This document shows, one piece after another, positions 1 to 7,407 of a DNA stretch of 11,901 bases. Source of the stretch: Thermoflexales bacterium (GTDB taxonomy: Bacteria > Chloroflexota > Anaerolineae > Fen-1058); the NCBI GenBank assembly GCA_017882055.1, contig JADGQE010000079.1:1-11901 (forward strand), in the 5' to 3' direction. The notes under the pieces are model-generated. The model had not been told where the DNA came from. It searched no databases and saw only the letters and a program-made list of their open reading frames with translations. Numbering within the stretch: position 1 is the stretch's first letter; each line of letters starts with the position of its first letter. The position numbers and the translations under genes were made by a program.

Positions 1-65
1 CGAACACCCTGCAAAAACGTCTGAGCCAACGCTTCGGATTTCCAAACTTCGTCGCTGCGTGTCAT
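1..65 (-). CDS. 5' end of an unidentified gene (possible methyltransferase), cut by the window edge
   Basis: Only the first 21 codons are present, reading M-T-R-S-D-E-V-W-K-S-E-A-L-A-Q-T-F-L-Q-G-V. The ATG at 63-65 overlaps the lysT stop in an ATGA arrangement, and a GGGAGA-type ribosome binding site lies about 9 nt upstream inside lysT, so the start is well supported. The natural partner here would be LysU, the homoaconitase small subunit, but this N-terminus does not look like one; those usually begin with a short strand leading to a G-x-N-(I/V)-D-T-D motif. The W-x-x-x-x-x-A-x-x-F-L-x-G-V pattern recalls the start of some class I SAM-dependent methyltransferases, which is a weak guess from 21 residues. 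Existence is likely; function is unknown. Confidence 0.5.
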   Translation of the reverse strand, partial: MTRSDEVWKSEALAQTFLQGV

Positions 66-1387
66 TGGGCTATCTCCCTCGGATCAGCAATCACGCCGGC
101 GATGGCGCTGGCGGCTACGATGGCGGGACTCGCCAGATAAATCTCCGCGTCGGGTTGGCCCATGCGGCCTTTGAAGTTGCGGTTTGCCGACGAGATACAG
201 ACTTCGCCTGGCGCGAGGACGCCCATGTGATTGCCCATGCACGGCCCGCAGCCCGGCGTACCGATCACGGCTCCAGCCTCAAGCAGCGTTTGAATGTAAC
301 CGGCCTGCATGGCGTCCGCGTAAACTTGCGACGAAGCTGGAATGACAAGCAAACGTGTTCCATGTGCCACACGTTTCCCTTGCACGATCTCGGCCGCGGC
401 TTTGAGATCTTCCAATCGGCCGTTGGTGCAGGTGCCGATGAAGGCTTGATCCACTCTGGTGCCGCGAACTTCGCGCAGCGGTCGCACGTTATCGACTGTG
501 TGCGGACATGCGATCTTTAATTCGATCGAGGCGGCATCAATGACGTGCGTTGAGGCGTAAACGGCATCGGCATCGGGATACAACGCTAAATCTTTGATCT
601 CTGATTTTTGATCGCTGATTTTTGATTCTAGCTTCTGAATTCTGGATTCTGCATTCAATCGCTTTGCACGTCGCTCGGCAAGGAAATCAATCACCGCTTC
701 ATCGGGCGGCAGATAGGCGTTCTTCGCGCCGAATTCAGCCATCATGTTCGGGATCACCATTCGACTGGCGAGTGACATGCGCTCGATGCCGTCGCCTGAA
801 AACTCGATCGATTGATACAGGCCGCCGTCGGCGCCGAGCTGCCCGATCAAATGCAGGCACAGATCCTTTGAAGTCACACCGCGTCCAAGTTCGCCTTTGA
901 CGACGACTTTCATCGTCTCAGGCACACGCAGCCACAATTCGCCGGTGGCCCAGATCGCGGCCATTTCCGTGCGGCCCACGCCCGTGCCGAATGCCCCCAG
1001 CCAGCCGTAATGGGGCGTGTGGCTATCCGCGCCCAGGATCAATTGACCGGGCAGGACCAGCGCTTCTTCGCTCAAGACTTGATGGCAAATGCCGCGGCCG
1101 ACTTCGAAGAAATTCGTGATGCCTTGCTCGGCAACGAAGGCGCGCACTTCAGCGTGATTTTGCGCGTGCTTCGGCGTCGGTGCCGGGACGGCATGATCGA
1201 GCGTGACGCACATTCGATCGGGAATGGCCACTCGCTCGAGTCCGATCGCGCGGAAGATGCGGGCGATCGCTGCGGTGTTATCGTGCGACAAAGCCACATC
1301 AGGTTTGGCATCTACTACTTGTCCGGCTACGGCGTGCGACAAGCCGGCTGCACGCGCCAGTGCTTTTTCGGCGAAGGTGTAATCCAT
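62..1387 (-). CDS. lysT: Homoaconitase large subunit (LysT/HacA) carrying a repeat-derived internal insertion
   Basis: Predicted large subunit of the two-subunit homoaconitase, which dehydrates and rehydrates homocitrate to homoisocitrate through a 4Fe-4S cluster. The three cluster cysteines are visible: C320 in F-I-G-T-C-T-N-G-R, and C380 and C383 in G-T-P-G-C-G-P-C-M-G. Other family signatures are R-G-I-C-H-Q-V (98-104), D-S-H-T-P-H-Y-G (121-128) and N-R-N-F-K-G-R-M-G (402-410). The protein has 441 residues; relatives are about 418. The excess matches residues 244-265, which are encoded by 7-nt repeats at 595-657 and form a charged helix-like linker before L-Y-P-D-A-D-A. The start overlaps the homocitrate synthase stop by one base, with GGAGA upstream. 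Isopropylmalate isomerase large subunits share the fold, so substrate is inferred from context. Confidence 0.93.
   Translation of the reverse strand: MDYTFAEKALARAAGLSHAVAGQVVDAKPDVALSHDNTAAIARIFRAIGLERVAIPDRMCVTLDHAVPAPTPKHAQNHAEVRAFVAEQGITNFFEVGRGICHQVLSEEALVLPGQLILGADSHTPHYGWLGAFGTGVGRTEMAAIWATGELWLRVPETMKVVVKGELGRGVTSKDLCLHLIGQLGADGGLYQSIEFSGDGIERMSLASRMVIPNMMAEFGAKNAYLPPDEAVIDFLAERRAKRLNAESRIQKLESKISDQKSEIKDLALYPDADAVYASTHVIDAASIELKIACPHTVDNVRPLREVRGTRVDQAFIGTCTNGRLEDLKAAAEIVQGKRVAHGTRLLVIPASSQVYADAMQAGYIQTLLEAGAVIGTPGCGPCMGNHMGVLAPGEVCISSANRNFKGRMGQPDAEIYLASPAIVAASAIAGVIADPREIAQ
595..657. repeat. Heptanucleotide repeat tract inside the lysT coding sequence
   Basis: Nine consecutive 7-nt units can be laid out on the plus strand, e.g. 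TGATCTC, TGATTTT, TGATCGC, TGATTTT, TGATTCT, decaying to GAATTCT, GGATTCT and GCATTCA. The same unit family fills the gaps between genes elsewhere in the operon. The tract is 63 nt, a multiple of three, and contains no stop in the lysT frame. It encodes residues 244-265 of LysT, where a 21-nt superperiod gives a 7-residue repeat. Confidence 0.85.
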
Positions 1388-2718
1388 CAGAATATCTCCA
1401 CCGAATGCCTGGGCAGGGTCACGCCATTCGAGGCGGGTGGACGAGTTGTGGCGGTTGAATCGAGCCGCTGCACGATCGGCGTGACGGCTTTCGGCAGCTC
1501 GAGCCGTGCCAGGCCGAATTGCTGCTCGGCGATGTCGATCAGCACCTGTTCCGGCGAGATGTCTGGCGCGAGCTGATACACGCGCTCTTTGAAGACCGTC
1601 GCAATCTCTTTGGCGGTCGCTTCTTCGATCGGGTAGTAGCGAATCTCTTTGAGAAAATAGTGAATGATGTTCCAGCCGGAGAGTGGGCCAAGTAGAATTT
1701 CGGTTTCATTCACGCCGAACAGATCGAGCGGATGCGCTTCGTAAGTTGAAGCGTCATTCAACACGGCGTTTTGGTGTACGCCCGCCGTATGGGTGCGATT
1801 CGTCAAGCTGACCGGCTCTTTCGGCGGCACGAGCATTTTGAGTTTGTCAGCAGCCAGCACGTTGATAGGATACGAGCCACGCAGGTGATAGCCTTCAAGT
1901 TTGTCGAACTCGCGATCGATATATAGATTGAACAGCAGCGCCGTCATGCTGGTAATGCCCGATCGTTCGGCAATGCCGAGCAGGGTGGTGTTGATGTAAC
2001 GCATGCCGTGCCGAACCGCTTCAAGCGTGTTGTATAGCGCAAAGCCGCGATCGTCGTGGAAGTGGCCCTCCAGATCGATCGTCGGATAGCGCTGACGGAG
2101 CACATCAATTCGCCGCGCGACGCTCAGCGGCGTGGCTACACCGACCGTATCAGGCGTGCCCAACCGATCAACGTAGGGCGCGACGACGTCATAGACGCGG
2201 CAGAGATCATCCTCGCGCGTGCGAAACGCATCTTCGCCGCTGAAGCGCAGGATCAAATGTGGATAGTTGCGCCGCACTTCATCCAGCAACGTGGCGGCTT
2301 TCCGCATGATCGTATCGAGATCGTTGCCGTGATTGAAGCTGCGTGATTCGTTGGAGGTGCCGATGTAGAAGTTTAGTCCGTCGGCGCCGGCTTCGACGGC
2401 GCTTTCGACGTCGCGGGGATGACAGCGCACGTGCGCGAGGAGAAACGTGTAACCTTTTTGCGTGATGAGACTATCACGCACTTCGCGCAGTGCTGCCCAG
2501 TCATCGCGTTCCTGCGGGCTGACCAGCGGCGCGAACAGCTCGATGAACTTCACACCGTAAATGATCAGCGCCCGGACGATTTCTTCCTTGTCGGTGCGCG
2601 TGAAGAAATACTTGTAGTGATCGTGCAGCAGCGAAGTCTGCTGCCCGTCGCGCAGCGTGGTGTCGATGATCTCCAGCGCGCGCGGTTGGTACTGGCTGAA
2701 ACGGGGAGGCTCGGTCAT
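1387..2718 (-). CDS. hcs: Homocitrate synthase (HMGL-like aldolase/synthase family)
   Basis: Likely condenses acetyl-CoA with 2-oxoglutarate to homocitrate, the committed step of the AAA lysine pathway. The 443-residue protein shows the HMGL-like TIM-barrel signatures: D-T-T-L-R-D-G-Q-Q (19-27, with the catalytic Arg-Asp pair), G-T-P-D-T-V-G-V-A-T-P (187-197), the metal-binding H-F-H-D-D (219-223) and R-T-H-T-A-G-V-H-Q-N-A (308-318). It is longer than the roughly 376-residue Thermus enzyme, with a C-terminal extension after about residue 385. An open frame extends 19 codons further upstream, but those codons are repeat DNA, so I place the start at the ATG 2716-2718. Only a weak GGAAA-type binding site precedes it. 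2-isopropylmalate or citramalate synthase is the alternative; the LysW and homoaconitase neighbours favour homocitrate. Confidence 0.86.
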   Translation of the reverse strand: MTEPPRFSQYQPRALEIIDTTLRDGQQTSLLHDHYKYFFTRTDKEEIVRALIIYGVKFIELFAPLVSPQERDDWAALREVRDSLITQKGYTFLLAHVRCHPRDVESAVEAGADGLNFYIGTSNESRSFNHGNDLDTIMRKAATLLDEVRRNYPHLILRFSGEDAFRTREDDLCRVYDVVAPYVDRLGTPDTVGVATPLSVARRIDVLRQRYPTIDLEGHFHDDRGFALYNTLEAVRHGMRYINTTLLGIAERSGITSMTALLFNLYIDREFDKLEGYHLRGSYPINVLAADKLKMLVPPKEPVSLTNRTHTAGVHQNAVLNDASTYEAHPLDLFGVNETEILLGPLSGWNIIHYFLKEIRYYPIEEATAKEIATVFKERVYQLAPDISPEQVLIDIAEQQFGLARLELPKAVTPIVQRLDSTATTRPPASNGVTLPRHSVEIF

Positions 2719-2805
2719 TTTGGATTTCCGATTTTCGATTGCTGATTTTAGATTGCGGATTGCCCTGTTAACCAATGGTCAACAATCCGCAATCAGCAAT
2801 CATCA
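2719..2805. repeat. Inverted heptanucleotide repeat filling the lysJ-hcs gap
   Basis: Six 7-nt units of GGATTTC/TGATTTT type run from 2722 to 2763, and units of inverted sense (AATCCGC, AATCAGC, AATCATC) run from 2784 to 2804. GATTGCGGATT (2751-2761) is the perfect reverse complement of AATCCGCAATC (2784-2794), extended by one more pair at 2762/2783. The spacer holds a second imperfect dyad, GTTAACC/GGTCAAC. A transcript could therefore form a long two-part hairpin. The block spans the whole gap; the lysJ stop codon lies in its last unit and the hcs ATG directly abuts its first. No T-run follows the stem, so it does not look like a terminator. Confidence 0.85.
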
Positions 2806-3969
2806 ATTGACTTCGTGGCTCAGTACTTCACCGACGGCTTGAACCACTTTCTCCAGATCGCTTTGCTCAATCACGAGTGGCGGCAGGAAGCGCATCACCG
2901 TCAGGCCGGCAGGCAGGGCGAGCACGCCGCGCGCCATCAGGGCCTGCAAATAAGGCGTGACTTTTTGCTTGAGTTCAATGCCGACCATCAGCCCCAGCCC
3001 GCGTACTTCTCGAATGAGCGGTGATTCGATCTGGCGCAGTTCATTCAGAAACCATGCGCCTAACTCGGCGGCGTGCTCAGGCAGGTGGTGCGATTGCAAA
3101 TAATCGATGGCCGCCAGTGAAGCCGCGCACGCCAGGGGATTGCCGCCAAACGTCGAGCCATGCACCTGCGACGGTAACTCACCGATCCGGGAATTGATCA
3201 GTGTAGCGCCCATCGGCAGCCCACCCGCGATCGATTTGGCCAGGCACATGAGATCCGGTTCAAGGTTGTAATGTTCACAGGCAAACATCTTACCGGTGCG
3301 GCCAAAGCCGGTCTGGATTTCATCGAGGATCAGCAATGCGCCGCGTTCCCGACATAGTTCCTGTGCCTTGCCTAAGAATTCGGGCGTGCCGGGTCGTACA
3401 CCGCCTTCGCCTTGCACGACTTCGAGGATCACCGCGGCGGTCTTGTGATCGATCGCTTCGTCGAGCGCGGCTATATCGTTGTAAGAAATGTGACTGAAGC
3501 CGGGCACGAGCGGCTCAAAGGGCTCGCGGTATTTCTTTTCCCAGGTGGCCGAGAGTGCGCCGAAGGTGCGGCCATGAAAGCCGCGCATTGCGGCTACGAT
3601 CTCAGTACGCTTGGTCGCAAGACGTGCGAACTTCAACGCGGCTTCGACTGCTTCTGTGCCGGAGTTGGACAGAAATACGCGCGTCATGCCCGGCGGCGCG
3701 AGGCTGATCAATTTGGCCTCCAACTCGGCGCGTCGATCGTTGTAGAACATCTCCGGGCAGCTGATCAGTGTCTTGGCTTGCGCCGTGATCGCCTCGACGA
3801 TGGCGGGGTTGGCGTGACCGAGATTTGCTGCGCCTTGCCCGCCGACGCAGTCGATGTATTCATTCTCGTCGCTGTCCCACAACCGCGCGCCTCTGCCGCG
3901 CACGATGGCGATCGGTCGCTTGGTGTAAACTCCGGAAGTAAATTGGGATTCAAGTTCTTGAATGCTCAT
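2803..3969 (-). CDS. lysJ: LysW-aminoadipate semialdehyde aminotransferase (LysJ, ArgD-like class III PLP enzyme)
   Basis: Transfers an amino group, normally from glutamate, to the LysW-bound semialdehyde to give LysW-gamma-lysine; relatives also make the ornithine form. The 388-residue protein has the usual length and motifs: L-S-N-S-G-T-E-A-V-E-A-A-L-K (100-113) binds the PLP phosphate, L-L-I-L-D-E-I-Q-T-G-F-G-R-T-G (212-226) contains the Asp that holds the pyridine nitrogen, and K245 in L-A-K-S-I-A-G-G-L-P-M-G-A is the Schiff-base lysine. The start overlaps the acetyltransferase stop by ATGA, with no strong ribosome binding site, suggesting translational coupling. Sequence alone separates LysJ poorly from acetylornithine aminotransferase (ArgD); the assignment rests on lysW, lysX, lysY and lysZ in the same operon, and a dual role is plausible. 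Confidence 0.92.
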   Translation of the reverse strand: MSIQELESQFTSGVYTKRPIAIVRGRGARLWDSDENEYIDCVGGQGAANLGHANPAIVEAITAQAKTLISCPEMFYNDRRAELEAKLISLAPPGMTRVFLSNSGTEAVEAALKFARLATKRTEIVAAMRGFHGRTFGALSATWEKKYREPFEPLVPGFSHISYNDIAALDEAIDHKTAAVILEVVQGEGGVRPGTPEFLGKAQELCRERGALLILDEIQTGFGRTGKMFACEHYNLEPDLMCLAKSIAGGLPMGATLINSRIGELPSQVHGSTFGGNPLACAASLAAIDYLQSHHLPEHAAELGAWFLNELRQIESPLIREVRGLGLMVGIELKQKVTPYLQALMARGVLALPAGLTVMRFLPPLVIEQSDLEKVVQAVGEVLSHEVN

Positions 3970-4406
3970 AATTTATGACTCACATTCTCTGTTTCCAATC
4001 TCTTGCCCATGCTCACGACTTCGTCAACTTTGAAGCCGATCCCCTCATAGAACTGGATCACCCTAGTATTGGTTGCCCGGATTTGCAGATTGATTTTCGC
4101 GCAGCCGCGCTCAACAAGCATCGCTTCCGCCCGGTCCATCAACTCGCGCCCTAATCCTTGGCCTTGATACCCCGGTAAGACGCCCAGATAATTGATCCAG
4201 CCACGATGTCCCTCGTAGCCAACCATGACTGTGCCTATGATTTTGCCATCTAATTCGCACACGAGGAACATTTCGGGATCGACCTTCATCTTCCGGGCAA
4301 TGTCCTTGTGGGGATCGTTGTTGGGGTGGGTCAACCCGCACGTGCGCCACACCTCGACGACCGCCTCTTTATCTGACAACGTGAATGGTCTAATAGCAGT
4401 TTTCAT
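3966..4406 (-). CDS. GNAT-family N-acetyltransferase, YpeA-like, embedded between lysZ and lysJ
   Basis: A 146-residue single-domain acetyltransferase. It has the acetyl-CoA pyrophosphate loop Y-Q-G-Q-G-L-G (80-86) after the L-G-V-L-P strand, and the family tyrosine Y120 in F-Y-E-G-I-G-F. The N-terminal region (W-R-T-C-G-L, then N-D-P-H-K-D-I-A-R-K-M) and Y-E-G-H-R-G (64-69) closely recall E. coli YpeA, whose substrate is not established. The ATG follows the lysZ stop with no gap, and the stop overlaps the lysJ start by 4 nt, so it is translated as part of the carrier-protein block. The described LysW pathway needs no acetyl transfer. It might acetylate glutamate (short N-acetylglutamate synthases are GNAT proteins of about this size), a pathway amine, or something unrelated. 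Fold is certain, substrate unknown. Confidence 0.9.
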   Translation of the reverse strand: MKTAIRPFTLSDKEAVVEVWRTCGLTHPNNDPHKDIARKMKVDPEMFLVCELDGKIIGTVMVGYEGHRGWINYLGVLPGYQGQGLGRELMDRAEAMLVERGCAKINLQIRATNTRVIQFYEGIGFKVDEVVSMGKRLETENVSHKL

Positions 4407-5210
4407 CTACGAGATCACTGTTCCCTTGCCCGCCAACGCATGAGTCACCGGCGACTCAATTCGTCCATCCGCAAATATCACTTGACCCACGCCCAGCTGC
4501 AGCGCTTCACTTGCGCCCAGTACCTTTTTTTTCATGCGCCCTTCGGCGAATTCGAGCGATTGCTCGACCCCGGCCTTGTCGATGTGCGGAATCACCGTGC
4601 TTTCGTCAGGGAAGTTACGCATAAGGCCCGGCACATTCGAGAGGATAATTAGCTGCTCAGCCTTCACTGCGCCGGCCACCATCGCCGCAGCCCGATCGGC
4701 ATCGACGTTGAGTGCATCACCTTCCGGCGAAATCGCCAGCGGCGCAATCACCGGCACGTAACCGGCATTCATTAACAGTTGGAGTAAGCTGTCGTTCACA
4801 GTTTCGATCTTGCCGGTGTAATCGTCGTGCAGGATACGCTGCTTGCCATTTTCGACGATGCGGATCGAGTCCTTGCGCTTCGCCACGATCAACCGGCCAT
4901 CGACACCGGATAGGCCGAGCGCATTCACACCGGCCCTCTGTAATTTCTCGACCAGGATTGTATTGATCTTGCCCGAGGTCACCATCGCAAAGATTTCGAG
5001 TGTCTGGCGATCGGTGTAGCGGCTGGTGAAGCCCGACACCGCTGTGACAAATCTCGGCGGATGGCCGAGCTGCTCCGAAATCGCATTCGTCTCGCCCGAG
5101 CCGCCATGCACGACGATCAATTTTTGCCCGGCCTTGATTTGTGCGGCGATATCGGTAATCACCGCCTCAATGTTGACGCCGTTGGTGCCGCCAATTTTGA
5201 TAACGAGCAT
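4407..5210 (-). CDS. lysZ: LysW-aminoadipate kinase (LysZ, ArgB-like amino acid kinase)
   Basis: Phosphorylates the side-chain carboxylate of the LysW-bound aminoadipate with ATP. The 267-residue protein belongs to the amino acid kinase (carbamate kinase-like) family: K-I-G-G-T (5-9) and H-G-G-S-G-E (35-40) form the nucleotide and phosphate loops. S-G-F-T-S-R-Y-T-D-R-Q-T (59-70) is typical of LysZ rather than bacterial acetylglutamate kinases, and D-R-A-A-A-M-V-A-G-A and I-L-S-N-V-P-G-L follow in the C-terminal half. A GGAGA sequence lies 2-3 nt upstream of the ATG at 5208-5210, rather close to it. It is separated from lysY by a repeat-filled gap and is directly followed, with no spacer, by the acetyltransferase gene. 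Use of LysW-glutamate as a second substrate is known in archaeal relatives and possible here. Confidence 0.94.
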   Translation of the reverse strand: MLVIKIGGTNGVNIEAVITDIAAQIKAGQKLIVVHGGSGETNAISEQLGHPPRFVTAVSGFTSRYTDRQTLEIFAMVTSGKINTILVEKLQRAGVNALGLSGVDGRLIVAKRKDSIRIVENGKQRILHDDYTGKIETVNDSLLQLLMNAGYVPVIAPLAISPEGDALNVDADRAAAMVAGAVKAEQLIILSNVPGLMRNFPDESTVIPHIDKAGVEQSLEFAEGRMKKKVLGASEALQLGVGQVIFADGRIESPVTHALAGKGTVIS

Positions 5211-5223
5211 ATCTCTCCATCTC

Positions 5224-5289
5224 TGATCTTTGAACTCTGATCTTTGATCTCAAAGCCTGAATCAGAGATCGAAAATCAGAGATCAGAAA
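5224..5289. repeat. Inverted heptanucleotide repeat filling the lysY-lysZ gap
   Basis: Units TGATCTT, TGAACTC, TGATCTT and TGATCTC (5224-5251) are followed, after a short spacer, by inverted units AATCAGA, GATCGAA, AATCAGA and GATCAGA (5260-5287). The outer ends TCTGATCT and AGATCAGA are exact reverse complements and the rest pairs imperfectly. The lysY stop codon (5290-5292) directly adjoins one end. The other end stops just before the lysZ ribosome binding site. The unit composition (GATCTYT) differs from the GATTTTT style at the other two gaps, so the copies have either diverged or been built separately. Confidence 0.8.
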
Positions 5290-6321
5290 TTAAATCGGGT
5301 GTAAGCCGGGAAATTCCAGTCCCGTTGTTTCTTCAAAGCCGCACATGATATTCATCGCCTGCACGGCGCTGCCGGCTGCGCCTTTCATCAAGTTATCGAT
5401 CGCTGCCAGCGACACGACACGGCCCGTATCGGGATCGAGATCGAATCCGACATCGACGTAGTTCGAACCGCTCAGTATCTTGGGATCGGGTACGCGATGA
5501 ATGCCGGTCTTGTCTTTGACGATGCGTACGAAAGGCTCGTTGTTGTACGCGGCTCGATACGCTTTCCATAGATCCTTCTCGGCCACGCCCGATTTGAGGA
5601 AGACGTGCGCTGCCGCCAGGACGCCGCGCACCAACTCGACGGCCGTCATGCTGAGATGAACGTTGTTGAGGCCAAGTTCCTGAATCACTTCGGCAGTGTG
5701 GCGATGACCGGTCGGAGCATAGGCGCGCACCGAATGGCTTTTCTCCGGATGGTGCGAGCCGGGATTGACCGACGCGCCGCCTTCCGACGATCCAGTTTTT
5801 AGATCGACGATGATCGGCTTGTCCAGATCGATCAGGTTGGCTTTAACCAGCGGCAGCAACGCGAGGATCGAGGCCGTCGCATTGCAGCCCACGCCGCTGA
5901 TGCGCGTCGCCGTCTGCATCGCCGTGCGCTGAACTTCCGGTAGACCGTACACGAACGATCCAAGGTGTTGCGGTGCGGCGTGATCGGCGTGATACCATTT
6001 TTTGTAAAAAGCGGGATCTTTCAAACGGAAGTCGGCGGACAGGTCAACAATCTTGGGGGCGAGGCTGAGGTAGTGGTCAATGTGCTTTTGGGCTTCGCCA
6101 TGGGGCAGGGCGAGGAACAACACGTCACAGGCTTGCAGCATCGCGCGGCTGGTGAATTGCAGTTGAGTGCGTTTTCGCAGATTGGGATGCTGCTGATAAA
6201 CGTACTCGCCGATGTGGCTCTCGGATGTCGCCTGGGCGATTTCGACTTGCGGATGGAACAGCAAGATTCGTAACAGTTCACCGCCGGTGTAACCGGACGC
6301 ACCTACGATGGATACTTTCAT
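5290..6321 (-). CDS. lysY: LysW-aminoadipyl phosphate reductase (LysY, ArgC-like)
   Basis: NADPH-dependent reductase that converts the LysW-bound acyl phosphate to the semialdehyde. The 343-residue protein begins with the Rossmann motif G-A-S-G-Y-T-G-G-E (7-15). It carries the catalytic cysteine C146 in S-G-V-G-C-N-A-T-A and the A-P-T-G-H-R-H-T region (202-209) with the histidine expected of ArgC-type enzymes. D-L-S-A-D-F-R-L (93-100) is a further family signature. The ATG overlaps the lysX stop by ATGA with only a weak binding site, consistent with coupling. Ordinary N-acetyl-glutamyl-phosphate reductase (ArgC) has the same fold and motifs; the direct link to lysW and lysX decides for LysY, with possible activity on the glutamyl form for arginine. 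Confidence 0.94.
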   Translation of the reverse strand: MKVSIVGASGYTGGELLRILLFHPQVEIAQATSESHIGEYVYQQHPNLRKRTQLQFTSRAMLQACDVLFLALPHGEAQKHIDHYLSLAPKIVDLSADFRLKDPAFYKKWYHADHAAPQHLGSFVYGLPEVQRTAMQTATRISGVGCNATASILALLPLVKANLIDLDKPIIVDLKTGSSEGGASVNPGSHHPEKSHSVRAYAPTGHRHTAEVIQELGLNNVHLSMTAVELVRGVLAAAHVFLKSGVAEKDLWKAYRAAYNNEPFVRIVKDKTGIHRVPDPKILSGSNYVDVGFDLDPDTGRVVSLAAIDNLMKGAAGSAVQAMNIMCGFEETTGLEFPGLHPI

Positions 6322-7244
6322 CGTGTCGTTAATCCGTCGCCGCTTTCAATGAAGTGCGGCAGGTTGACTGTGAGCGGGAGCGTGCGACGGAAGACGCTTT
6401 TTTTTGCAACGTCAATCGTATAGTCAATAATCATGCCCGGAATGTCGACGCCGGTGGTGGGCACGGTCGTGTGGAATTCCATCGTGTGATTGACTTCGTT
6501 GACGAGATAACCGCGCTGCGGATCTTCCATGATATCGATCGCCAGCACGCCATCGCCAACCGCTTTTGCCGCGGCGATACAGATATCGTTGAGCGCGGGC
6601 GTTACCGGGCAGACGACGCCTTGACCGCCGCGGGCCGTATTGGTGATCCAGTGTGGCGAAGTGCGATAGATCGCACACACGGTTCGATCGCCTACGACGA
6701 AGGCGCGAATGTCGCGGCCCGGTTTGGCAATGTACTCTTGAATGTAGAAGATCGAATGCTGATACGAGCCGAGCGTTTCTTTGTGTTCGAGGATCGCTTC
6801 AGCGGCTTCCCGATCGTTGATCTTAGACAGCAGCCGTCCCCACGAACCGACGACGGGCTTGAGCACGACCGGATAGCCTATCTGCTCGATCGCCTCCAGC
6901 GCCGCTTCGGGTGTGAAGGCCACCTTGACGCGCGGCTGTGGCACATTGGCGCGCTGCAGCATCAAAGTCGTCGTTAGCTTGTCGCCACAGATGGCGGCCA
7001 CGTCGGACCGATTGACCGTCGGGATGCCCCAGGCATTAAGGATCTGGGTGGCATACAGGCCGCGCGCGAACGAGATGCTGCGCTCGAGAACGGCGTCGTA
7101 TTGAATCCACGGCTCCGGCTGATCGATGTCGAAGACTGCTTCGCGATCGTCGATGCGGTCGTAAGCCACGCCGCGCTTGTCCAGCGCCTCGAAGAGCCAC
7201 TTCTCTTCGACACGCACCCGCGAGAGTAATATTCCAATTTTCAT
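6318..7244 (-). CDS. lysX: LysW ligase LysX (ATP-grasp, alpha-aminoadipate--LysW)
   Basis: ATP-grasp ligase of the RimK-like family that joins the alpha-amino group of its amino acid substrate to the C-terminal glutamate of LysW. In 308 residues one sees V-V-L-K-P (126-130) with the ATP-binding lysine, the glycine-rich G-S-W-G-R (133-137), R-T-S-P-H-W-I-T-N-T-A-R-G-G (194-207) and the metal-ligand segment V-N-E-V-N-H-T-M-E-F (248-257) near the C-terminus. The N-H-T-M-E-F and T-T-G-V-D-I-P-G segments closely resemble Thermus LysX, which uses aminoadipate, more than the archaeal ArgX I recall; this comparison is from memory. It starts one nucleotide after the lysW stop, so carrier and ligase are co-translated. 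Because argG and argH head the same operon and no second ligase is seen, glutamate use cannot be excluded. Confidence 0.94.
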   Translation of the reverse strand: MKIGILLSRVRVEEKWLFEALDKRGVAYDRIDDREAVFDIDQPEPWIQYDAVLERSISFARGLYATQILNAWGIPTVNRSDVAAICGDKLTTTLMLQRANVPQPRVKVAFTPEAALEAIEQIGYPVVLKPVVGSWGRLLSKINDREAAEAILEHKETLGSYQHSIFYIQEYIAKPGRDIRAFVVGDRTVCAIYRTSPHWITNTARGGQGVVCPVTPALNDICIAAAKAVGDGVLAIDIMEDPQRGYLVNEVNHTMEFHTTVPTTGVDIPGMIIDYTIDVAKKSVFRRTLPLTVNLPHFIESGDGLTTR

Positions 7245-7245
7245 G

Positions 7246-7407
7246 TCATTCGCCCCAGTCTTCTTCTTCCATCGGAGCCAGAGCCACGGTCAACGGATTG
7301 AGACTGGTGACTTCGAGATCGACGCCGCAATCTGGACAGACGACGATTTCACCTTGCACGACGCCCTCCAGCTTGAGATCGGCGTCGCATTCTGGACATT
7401 TATTCAT
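7246..7407 (-). CDS. lysW: Amino-group carrier protein LysW
   Basis: A 53-residue acidic carrier protein that holds aminoadipate by an amide bond to its C-terminal glutamate, protecting the amino group and serving as a handle for the LysX, LysZ, LysY and LysJ enzymes. It has a zinc-binding N-terminus, C4-P-E-C7 and C24-P-D-C27, and the diagnostic acidic tail E-E-E-D-W-G-E ending at E53. The frame is open for 42 more codons upstream, but the strong GGAGGAG site at 7415-7421, seven nt from the ATG at 7405-7407, and the position of the first zinc knuckle fix the start here. It overlaps the end of argH by 8 nt and is followed by lysX after one nt. The very strong binding site fits a carrier needed in excess of its enzymes. 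Confidence 0.97.
   Translation of the reverse strand: MNKCPECDADLKLEGVVQGEIVVCPDCGVDLEVTSLNPLTVALAPMEEEDWGE

Noticed and set aside
59..2346. Plus-strand open frames opposite lysT and hcs
   Set aside because: They lie antisense to genes with full family motifs, have no recognisable domains and arginine-rich chance composition; treated as shadows.
2719..2775. 19-codon N-terminal extension of homocitrate synthase
   Set aside because: The extension is translated repeat DNA (L-K-S-A-I-E-N-R-K-S-K) and precedes the conserved start; the ATG at 2718 is preferred.
5224..5289. CRISPR array in the repeat-rich gaps
   Set aside because: The repeats are 7-nt tandem units without unique spacers and are arranged as inverted arms; no cas genes are present.
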